Shown here one piece after another: positions 58,281 through 64,000 of a stretch of DNA of 64,000 bases; position 1 is the first letter of the stretch; each line of letters starts with the position of its first letter. The notes under the pieces are model-generated. The model was given only the letters and a program-made list of their open reading frames with translations. It made no database searches and was not told the origin of the DNA. This DNA comes from Deltaproteobacteria bacterium. GTDB lineage: Bacteria; Myxococcota_A; UBA9160; SZUA-336. The stretch spans positions 1 through 64,000 of the forward strand of contig JAJDAK010000052.1 of the NCBI GenBank assembly GCA_029261895.1, written 5' to 3'. Made by a program: the position numbers and the translations under genes.

Positions 58281-58437
58281 TGCCCCAGAGCCCAGACTCA
58301 CTCGGGACCCATGACGAAAGCCCCCAATCCAGCTCATCGCCTCTAACGAACTATCGGTTTCGGGAGACATGGGGTGCAAACGTCGATCTACCTGCTACCC
58401 GAAGTTCATCGGCGCCGCTCCAGGCCGTGGCGCGCAA

Positions 58438-58512
58438 CGAGTTCGATATGGGTACGGAGCGAACTTGGGCTGCCCGGGGGCCCCAGCGAGCGGAGTACCC
58501 ATGTCGAACTCG
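58438..58512 (-). repeat. Hairpin repeat element, copy 2 (inverted)
   Basis: Arms CGAGTTCGATATGGGTAC (58438-58455) and GTACCCATGTCGAACTCG (58495-58512) pair with one mismatch around a 39-base core that is the reverse complement of copy 1's core except for one base. The arms differ from copy 1 at several positions, two of them as paired (compensatory) changes, so the hairpin was kept while the sequence drifted. Confidence 0.88.
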
Positions 58513-58541
58513 ACAGAAGCTCCAAGTCTTAGGCTTAGCGC

Positions 58542-58628
58542 CTAGCGGATCTTTCTTAAACAGAAGAACGCGAGGCTGCCTATGGTGACCCAGGAACCGA
58601 GCATGAGAATCCAACCACCGAGTTCCAT
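58542..58628 (-). CDS. Small membrane peptide of the NSS symporter
   Basis: The 28 residues (MELGGWILMLGSWVTIGSLA, then FFCLRKIR) form one membrane segment with a basic C-terminal end. ATG 58628 directly follows the symporter TAG (58629-58631) with no gap, and the symporter's end provides GGAGGG upstream. Small single-span subunits such as MetS accompany NSS-family symporters in other bacteria. The link here rests on position and shape. Confidence 0.7.
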   Translation of the reverse strand: MELGGWILMLGSWVTIGSLAFFCLRKIR

Positions 58629-60146
58629 CTACTGACCCTCCGCTGCGGGCTCGCGAAGTGCCGTGCGGACGAGCCATGCGATCCCGATGAAGAGCGCGAT
58701 CATGAAGATGCGCGCGAATTGAATTCCGGGACTTGCATCACCCAGCCCATCCTTGAACCACTGCCATGAGAACCCGATGAGCACGGCGGCGAGGAAGGCC
58801 GGCGTAATGTATTTCAGCATCGGCACGATGAGCGCAGGCACGTGGATCTGTGCGCCATGACGAATCTCTGCAAGCCCACGATCCATGCCAAAGCCCCATG
58901 CAAAAATGAGGCATTCGGCGAGACCGAAAACCAACAGCGCGAATGTTCCTGCCCAAAAGTCGAGTTCGCCGAGTACGTCGGCCATAAACAGGGTGGGCAA
59001 GGACATGACGAAGAGAGCGATCCCCACCAGAGTGACAGCACGGCGGCGTGTGAGATGAAAACCCTCCTGTACCAATGCGATCATCGGCTGGGTAATCGCG
59101 ACGGCGGAAGTGAGGCCGGCCAAGAAGAGCAGGAAAAACCAAATCGCACCGAGGGTGCGGCCACCAAACGGCATCTGCTGAAAGATGACCGCCATGGCTT
59201 GAAAGCCAAGATTGAAGGTGCTTCCGGCGATCTCCTGCGTCGCGACGATGCCAAAGAATACGACCGAAGCGGTGATGGCGATGGTGCCGCCGAGAACGAT
59301 TTCAGCGAACTCGTTTAAGCTCACCGTCGAGAGGCCGGTGAGGGCGACATCGTCGTCGGAGTGAAGGTAAGACGTGTAGGTGTGGATGATCCCCCAGCCA
59401 ACACTCAAGGTGAAGAACACCTGGCCCGCGGCGGCAAGCCAAACCGAGGGATTGCTCAATGCTTCGAGGTTAGGATTCCATACGAATCCAAGTCCGGACA
59501 GCACGGTTTGATCGGGTCCGGCACCCGGAGGCGGGTCCAATGTGAGCACGCGGACTACGAGCACGCCTGCTAGCAAGAACAACGATGGCAACGCGATTTT
59601 TGCGAGGCGCTCGATGCCTTTGCCGATGCCTCCGGATAACACCCATAGGTTGATACCAAGCGTAATCACGAAGAATACGATCAACGGACTTCGACTCGAA
59701 AAGTGTTCGCTCGATTCCCAACCTTGAAACGAACTCAGGAACGTCCCGACTTCGGCGTTGGTTTGGAGGCCTTCGTATGCCCCCGTTAAGGAAAACCACG
59801 AAAACGCCAAGCACCAAGATGTAATCGGAATGTAGTAGAGGGCAACGACGAATGGGATAAAGATGCCAAACACACCGATGTACTTGGATGTTGGATGCGG
59901 CCAAAGTCGATGCAACATGCCCGCGGTATGTCCGTGGCCGTAACGTCCGCCGTAGCGTCCAATCGCGCATTCGGCCCACATCAGTGGAATGCCGATAATG
60001 AGCAGCGAAAGAAAGTACGGGATCATGAACGCGCCACCGCCGTTCGATGCCGCTTGCCCCGGAAACCGGAGAAAATTGCCCAACCCGATGGCGTTTCCAG
60101 CCAGCGCGAGTATCAGCCCCGACTTCGTGATCCAACGATCCCGCAT
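58629..60146 (-). CDS. Sodium-dependent symporter, NSS (SNF) family
   Basis: The 505 residues have about 12 hydrophobic segments. The unwound first segment GNAIGLGNFLRFPGQAASNGGG contains the sodium and substrate-binding signature (GNAIGLGNFLRFP). NSS members carry amino acids or related amines with sodium; the substrate is not deducible. TTG-type alternatives are not needed, as ATG 60146 begins at the normal point. A 28-residue membrane peptide follows. Confidence 0.93.
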   Translation of the reverse strand: MRDRWITKSGLILALAGNAIGLGNFLRFPGQAASNGGGAFMIPYFLSLLIIGIPLMWAECAIGRYGGRYGHGHTAGMLHRLWPHPTSKYIGVFGIFIPFVVALYYIPITSWCLAFSWFSLTGAYEGLQTNAEVGTFLSSFQGWESSEHFSSRSPLIVFFVITLGINLWVLSGGIGKGIERLAKIALPSLFLLAGVLVVRVLTLDPPPGAGPDQTVLSGLGFVWNPNLEALSNPSVWLAAAGQVFFTLSVGWGIIHTYTSYLHSDDDVALTGLSTVSLNEFAEIVLGGTIAITASVVFFGIVATQEIAGSTFNLGFQAMAVIFQQMPFGGRTLGAIWFFLLFLAGLTSAVAITQPMIALVQEGFHLTRRRAVTLVGIALFVMSLPTLFMADVLGELDFWAGTFALLVFGLAECLIFAWGFGMDRGLAEIRHGAQIHVPALIVPMLKYITPAFLAAVLIGFSWQWFKDGLGDASPGIQFARIFMIALFIGIAWLVRTALREPAAEGQ

Positions 60147-60192
60147 AAATTCACCCCCGAATGAATGAGGGTAGGAAAGACTGAAAATTACT

Positions 60193-60237
60193 CACCTTCG
60201 GGGGAGCGGCCGTAGGGCCTCTCCCCCGAAAAAGGTG
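60193..60237 (-). terminator. Hairpin between the HTH gene and the symporter
   Basis: Arms CACCTTCGGGGGAG and CTCCCCCG...AAGGTG form a stem of up to 14 pairs with a small bulge and a loop of about 14 bases. It begins 2 bases after the HTH stop on the minus strand. No strong T tract follows on either strand, so it may be a terminator or an mRNA end stabiliser. Confidence 0.5.
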
Positions 60238-60239
60238 TG

Positions 60240-60440
60240 TTAGGCCGTGGCCTGCGGGCTTTGCGCTCCCGATGGTTGCGCGAGCGTCTCTTGACCCGGT
60301 AGGTCGGTGGCGGAAATGCGCCACTGCTTGCCGATGCGTACTGCACCGATCTGACCAGATTCGATCAAGCGATACACTGTGCGTGCAGAAATTCGCAGGT
60401 AGTTCGCGGCCTCACGTACTGTGACCAAGTTATCCCTCAT
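60240..60440 (-). CDS. Excisionase-family helix-turn-helix protein
   Basis: The 66 residues have a MerR-like winged helix of the excisionase (helix-turn-helix 17) type: LVTVREAANYLRISARTVYRLIESGQIGAVRIG, shown here by its halves VREAANYLRISARTVYRLIE and GAVRIGKQWRI. The C-terminus is Pro/Ser/Ala-rich. Such short proteins bind DNA as phage excisionases or chromosomal regulators. No integrase or recombinase is nearby, so a regulatory role is more likely. Confidence 0.85.
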   Translation of the reverse strand: MRDNLVTVREAANYLRISARTVYRLIESGQIGAVRIGKQWRISATDLPGQETLAQPSGAQSPQATA

Positions 60441-60667
60441 CCTGATTCCCCTTCCAGTTAATGCTGCGCAAACCCCTCAGGCGAACTTTGATCGCCGGAT
60501 CGGCCATGCGCGCCTTCCAGTGACGTTTTCGGCCCTTATCTATTTTCCTTGATAGACCATTTCAAGATTGCGACTGATCTCTATAGGATGGGCTTAGCTC
60601 GAAGCGGCGCGACCTTGGGCGAATCGCTGGCCCCCGAATTCCGCGATGTCGTAGATGAGGACCTGAT

Positions 60668-61219
60668 ATGAGACATTTGACGACCCAGGAGCTTGAAGCC
60701 GGACTCGAAGAGATTCGACGGTCGCCGAGAGAGCAGGGCGTACTCGAAATGATCGTGCGACGGCCGGAAACGGATGCCCGCGAAAAGATCGAAAGTGGCG
60801 AGTTGAGTGCCGAGGATGGTTTGGTTGGGGACAATTGGAAGGCACGCGGCAGCGGTATGACGTCGGACGGCTCCGCGCATCCGGAGATGCAGCTCAATAT
60901 TATGAATGCTCGTTCCGCCGCATTGGTCGCGCAGTCGAAAGATGGTTGGCCACTCGCGGGGGATCAGCTCTACATCGATCTCGATCTCAGCGAGGAGAAC
61001 CTGCCACCGGGCACGCAGCTAGAGCTTGGAGGCGCTCGCGTCGAAGTGACGGCGGAACCGCATCAGGGTTGTAAGAAATTTGTCGAACGCTTTGGGCGTG
61101 ATGCGATGCGCTTCGTGAACTCGCCGACCGGCAAGAAACTTCATCTCCGCGGCATCAACGCGAAGGTTGTGAAGTCTGGCACGATCTCCGTAGGAGATAC
61201 GGTTCGCAAGCTTTCGTAG
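60668..61219 (+). CDS. MOSC-domain protein
   Basis: The 183 residues end in the MOSC signature: CKKFVERFGRDAMRFVN with the conserved Cys, LRGINAKVVKSGTISVGD. MOSC domains are found in molybdenum cofactor sulfurase-type proteins and bind sulfur or substrates through the Cys. The substrate is unknown. ATG 60668 has AGGA upstream and overlaps the stop of a 27-codon frame from 60588 (ATATGA). It ends 8 bases before the convergent SDR gene. Confidence 0.82.
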   Translation: MRHLTTQELEAGLEEIRRSPREQGVLEMIVRRPETDAREKIESGELSAEDGLVGDNWKARGSGMTSDGSAHPEMQLNIMNARSAALVAQSKDGWPLAGDQLYIDLDLSEENLPPGTQLELGGARVEVTAEPHQGCKKFVERFGRDAMRFVNSPTGKKLHLRGINAKVVKSGTISVGDTVRKLS

Positions 61220-61227
61220 CGGAACTT

Positions 61228-62067
61228 TTAAAGTGGTGGCCGCAGTACAGGGTTGATGGCGTCCCGAATCTCGTCGCAGCGCGCGTTGGCGCTGTCGCGC
61301 CAACCGTCGTCCGCGAGCAGATAGAAGCGATCTTCCTGGATTCCCCGCAAGGCACGCTCGGCCAACACACGAGGTGCAGCACCGTTTTTCATGCCCGTTG
61401 AGATGATCTGGTTGACCATTCGCGCCTCGGCGGTGTCGAGGCCGCGCCCAAGTTCCTCGGGCCGATTGCGCGCTGCGTCGTCGATGTGAGTAGAGACGAG
61501 CTCCGGACAGAGTGCAGAAACCTTGATCTTTGCGTCACGCGCGGCGAGTTCATGGTGCAGCGCTTCACTGAGCGCAAGCACGGCGTGTTTGGTGGCGTGA
61601 TAAATTCCGGCAAAGGGCATCACGGTGAGTGCGGCCATCGATGCCGTGTTGAGAATGTGACATTCGGTGTCCTGCTCGAGCATGATCGGCACGAAGGTGC
61701 GGATCCCGTGAACAACGCCCCAAACATTAACGCCGAAGAGCCAGTCATAGTCTTCGATCGGCGACTCCCAGAGCGTGCCACCGGCGAAGACTCCAGCGTT
61801 GTTGCAAACCAGGTGAACTGCGCCGAACTCAGAAATGGTTTGATCCGCGAGCCTCTGCACGTCTTCCGCGCGGCGCACATCTGTTACCACGGGCAGTACG
61901 TCGTAACCCTCGGCGGTGAGTTCACTGGCGGCTTTGGCGAGGGCGGTGGGTTCAACGTCGGCGAGTACCAAGCGCATGCCTTCTTCGGCGAATACGTCAG
62001 CGAGCGCGCGCCCGATGCCACTCGCGGCGCCGGTGATCACAGCAATCTTGTCTTGAAAATCTTTCAT
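61228..62067 (-). CDS. Short-chain dehydrogenase/reductase
   Basis: The 279 residues have the classical SDR motifs: cofactor loop TGAASGIGRAL, NNAG in LVCNNAGVF, catalytic Ser in NTASMAALTV and YxxxK in IYHATKHAVLA. The Asp after the second strand (LADVEPT) suggests NAD rather than NADP. Its place after the flavoprotein gene (3 bases) and a di-heme cytochrome suggests a catabolic pathway, substrate unknown. Confidence 0.9.
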   Translation of the reverse strand: MKDFQDKIAVITGAASGIGRALADVFAEEGMRLVLADVEPTALAKAASELTAEGYDVLPVVTDVRRAEDVQRLADQTISEFGAVHLVCNNAGVFAGGTLWESPIEDYDWLFGVNVWGVVHGIRTFVPIMLEQDTECHILNTASMAALTVMPFAGIYHATKHAVLALSEALHHELAARDAKIKVSALCPELVSTHIDDAARNRPEELGRGLDTAEARMVNQIISTGMKNGAAPRVLAERALRGIQEDRFYLLADDGWRDSANARCDEIRDAINPVLRPPL

Positions 62068-62070
62068 CCA

Positions 62071-63198
62071 TTACTCCGCGGCAGACGTCATAAGGTTCTT
62101 CGCGAAGTCGAGCGTCGACGCGGGACTTGCGAAGAAATGTTGGCTACCGGCATGGATGTCGCGAAAGCAACGCTGCAACGCTCCGGAGCGTAACCCGGTG
62201 GTACCGGCGAGCAGGTATGCTTGGCGGACGATATCGGCACCCTCCTGGGTGACAAAGACCGTCGCCTGTCTCAGCTCGACTTGGGCTGCTGGGTCGATCA
62301 CGCCGGTCTTGTGAATGCCGGCTTCTGCGTTCGCGAATGTTTCGTGGCACCAGCTGCGACCCGCCCGAAATCGAGACTCGAGGATTCCCAAAGATTCCAG
62401 AAAACGTTCGCTCTCTTTCATGAAAACGCTTGAGCCCATGCGAACTTTGGACTGTGCGATCTCCATCAGCTCGTCCAACGCGCGCCGCACCACCCCGAAC
62501 GCGAATCCCGCGTGCCCAGCTGCCGTGAGTGCGATGACGCCGAGCTCGTAGAGTCGGTTACCTCTTCGCACCGTGGGTGCGGCAAAGAGAAACATGGCCT
62601 CTTCGGCGACCCAGACGTTGTCGATCGCGTAGTCGTAGCTCGCCGTGCTTTGCAAACCGAGTACGTCCCAATTGCCTTTGAGCGTGACCTGATCTTTGGG
62701 TAGTAGGCACATCAAGAACTGCGAGGGCTTATCGCTTCCTTCGGGTTCCTGGGTGAGGATACCGCCGCCCACCCAATCGGCATACGCGATGCCACTCCCG
62801 AATTGGTAGTTGCCACTGACGCGATAGCCGTCACCGTCGCGTACCGCGATTCCATTGGGTGCGAACTGGCCCGCAGCGAGCGGAACACCGTTCGCGAAAA
62901 GTTTTTCCACGAAGCTGTCTGGCGCGTAGGCGCCGAAGTAGGCCGCGGTGGATGCGCTCGCCATCAGACACCACCCCGCGGAGCCATCGGCGCGTGCGAC
63001 CTCTTCGAAAACGTCGAGCGTTTCGCCGATCGATAGTTCGGCGCCGCCCACCGCCTTAGGGCACATCGCGCCGAAGAGGTCGGCGTCCTGCAGCGCGCGA
63101 ATGGTCTCGTTCGGTACCGGCTCGCCTTTCGCCCCAGCGGCGCGTTCATCGATTCTTGAATACAAGCCGCGTGCGGCCTCGAGTAGCGTAGTGGTCAA
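62071..63198 (-). CDS. Acyl-CoA dehydrogenase-like flavoprotein (HsaA/monooxygenase type)
   Basis: The 375 residues follow the acyl-CoA dehydrogenase fold: an N-terminal helical domain with VPNETIRALQDADLFGAMCP, the middle beta domain with GYRVSGNYQFGSG, and helical C-terminus. The style, with GSAGWCLMASASTAAYFG, is closer to the flavin-dependent monooxygenase branch (HsaA, HpaB-like) than to true acyl-CoA dehydrogenases. I choose TTG 63198, with AGGAG 8 bases upstream, over TTG 63216. Confidence 0.8.
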   Translation of the reverse strand: MTTTLLEAARGLYSRIDERAAGAKGEPVPNETIRALQDADLFGAMCPKAVGGAELSIGETLDVFEEVARADGSAGWCLMASASTAAYFGAYAPDSFVEKLFANGVPLAAGQFAPNGIAVRDGDGYRVSGNYQFGSGIAYADWVGGGILTQEPEGSDKPSQFLMCLLPKDQVTLKGNWDVLGLQSTASYDYAIDNVWVAEEAMFLFAAPTVRRGNRLYELGVIALTAAGHAGFAFGVVRRALDELMEIAQSKVRMGSSVFMKESERFLESLGILESRFRAGRSWCHETFANAEAGIHKTGVIDPAAQVELRQATVFVTQEGADIVRQAYLLAGTTGLRSGALQRCFRDIHAGSQHFFASPASTLDFAKNLMTSAAE

Positions 63199-63243
63199 TT
63201 CTGTTTCTCCTGGCAAGCCGGTAATGAGGTTGAAGCGAGCAGC

Positions 63244-63957
63244 CTAAAGCAATTGTAGATACGACATCAACCAGGCTTTGCGGTCGGGTCCCAGTTCGAG
63301 ATCGCGCGCTTTAAGAATGGCATCGACGGCGTCTTCAAGCGTTTCCCAGCGGCCGTCATGACCGTACGGGGCCGCGTGCTTCAATCCCCGAAGGCTAGGT
63401 GGCTGCCACTTCCCGTCGGTGTCGACGTTGAAGTTGAATCGGTGGGTGTAGCTGGGAGCCGCGTGGCATTTTGCGCATCCGGCTTCCACGTAGACTTCAA
63501 ATCCACGTCGTGCGGTTAGGGTCGCCGGTTCGACCGGTGTACCGTCCGCTTCCACCCGACCGTTGTCGTAGGCGGGAATCGAAAGCACGTACGCTTCGAG
63601 CGCGTCGAGGTCGGCCGTCGATACTGTGGCGCTTCCCATGTATTGCCGCAGCATGCTTTCGATTGCGGCGCGGACGGTTTTCGCAGATCCGTCGGCGAGG
63701 TAGGGCGCCGACTGCCAAAGTGCACGAAGCGGTCGTGTACGCCGGCCCCGATGTACCAAGCCATCCGCGCTGCCGCCGGGATGACAGGTTGCACAACCGA
63801 TGTCGCCGTTTGCTGAAGTCTTTGGGTCCAAAAAAATCAAACCGCCACGCTGCACGAGATCGGGATTGAGGATCGGTGCCTGCAACGGTGCAGAGCTGAA
63901 TACGGAGCACGCGACTGCGCCCGTGATGGCGAGTGCGCAGCTGATTCGAAAGATCAC
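63244..63957 (-). CDS. Di-heme c-type cytochrome, peroxidase (MauG/CCP) related
   Basis: The 237 residues have an export signal (about 1-26) and two CxxCH heme sites: GCATCHPGG and GCAKCHAAP. Segments with RALWQSAPYLADGSA and SLRGLKHAAPYGHDGRW are seen in the MauG/cytochrome c peroxidase group. Only 237 residues and a short linker suggest a reduced form. The start is GTG 63957, with AAAGGA upstream, overlapping the previous gene's stop by 3 bases. Confidence 0.88.
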   Translation of the reverse strand: MIFRISCALAITGAVACSVFSSAPLQAPILNPDLVQRGGLIFLDPKTSANGDIGCATCHPGGSADGLVHRGRRTRPLRALWQSAPYLADGSAKTVRAAIESMLRQYMGSATVSTADLDALEAYVLSIPAYDNGRVEADGTPVEPATLTARRGFEVYVEAGCAKCHAAPSYTHRFNFNVDTDGKWQPPSLRGLKHAAPYGHDGRWETLEDAVDAILKARDLELGPDRKAWLMSYLQLL

Positions 63958-64000
63958 AAGAGTCCTTTCAAGAGGTGTTTTTGGATTTTGCCTGAGGCGG
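63954..64000 (-). CDS. AMP-dependent acyl-CoA ligase, C-terminal fragment
   Basis: On the minus strand the frame entering from the right edge reads ASGKIQKHLLKGLL and stops at TGA 63954-63956. SGKIQKHLL is the conserved C-terminal catalytic Lys motif of acyl-CoA synthetases and other AMP-forming ligases. Only 14 residues are visible. It is the first visible gene of the minus-strand catabolic cluster. Confidence 0.65.
   Translation of the reverse strand, partial: ASGKIQKHLLKGLL

Noticed and set aside
58080..58379. 99-residue frame on the minus strand across the tRNA and hairpin copy 1
   Set aside because: It is the complement of the tRNA and the repeat; such antisense frames (WWRWRDSNPRR) are common annotation artefacts.
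58280..58588. 102-residue plus-strand frame through hairpin copy 2
   Set aside because: It runs through the repeat element and non-coding sequence, with no ribosome binding site or recognisable domain.
58351..58677. 108-residue minus-strand frame between the symporter and the repeats
   Set aside because: It overlaps the small symporter peptide and the symporter end in another frame, and it covers the hairpin element.
60240..60440. Excisionase of a prophage or integrative element
   Set aside because: No integrase, attachment-site repeat or phage gene is nearby, so the HTH protein is treated as a chromosomal regulator.

Overview
The window is about 64 kb of bacterial chromosome, gene-dense and moderately GC-rich. 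It looks like an uncultured deltaproteobacterium-like lineage (Myxococcota or Desulfobacterota_B type). That placement is inferred from gene order and protein style, not from a phylogeny. No phage, CRISPR array, transposase or plasmid genes are visible.

Region 1 (1-14 kb, +) is the end of the str operon (tuf 3' end) running into a fused S10-spc-alpha ribosomal superoperon: rpsJ, rplD, rplW, rplB, rpsS, rplV, rpsC, rplP, rpmC, rpsQ, rplN, rplX, rplE, rpsN, rpsH, rplF, rplR, rpsE, rpmD, rplO, secY, adk, map, rpmJ, rpsM, rpsK, rpsD, rpoA, rplQ. Two usual members are absent from their expected places: rplC (L3) between rpsJ and rplD, where rplD also has a short N-terminus, and infA between map and rpmJ.

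Region 2 (14-38.4 kb, +) continues on the same strand with mostly overlapping or touching genes: a TlpA-like thioredoxin, FtsB-like protein, argS, SPOR protein, RmlD-like and UXS-like sugar-nucleotide enzymes, lepA, two tandem signal peptidases, the pyrimidine operon pyrR-pyrB-pyrC-carA-carB, then recG, lipA, an AlaC-like aminotransferase, hom, thrC, glpX and ribE. A hairpin matching the PyrR-binding RNA lies directly before pyrR and includes its ribosome binding site.

Region 3 (38.4-45.4 kb) holds khpA, a V4R/PAS histidine kinase with an unresolved start, a TPR protein, a 32-residue bS22/COX24-type basic protein with a strong terminator, a histone H1-like Lys/Arg repeat protein, rpoZ, and on the minus strand a PilT/PilU ATPase followed by a histidine kinase homologue whose phospho-acceptor His is Arg.

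Region 4 (45-56 kb) has a three-gene envelope-type cluster (AsmA-like protein, lipoprotein, secreted protein), a class V aminotransferase, a small membrane protein, a dGTPase-like HD hydrolase, a large protein with a degenerate DHH-like domain and an Arg-rich/acidic linker, and queE. It ends in convergent overlap with thiC.

Region 5 (58-64 kb) holds a CAT-anticodon tRNA with promoter and terminator, two oppositely oriented copies of a roughly 75-bp hairpin element, an NSS-family sodium symporter with a 28-residue accessory peptide, an excisionase-type HTH protein, a MOSC protein, and a minus-strand catabolic cluster (AMP-ligase C-terminus, di-heme cytochrome, acyl-CoA dehydrogenase-like flavoprotein, SDR).
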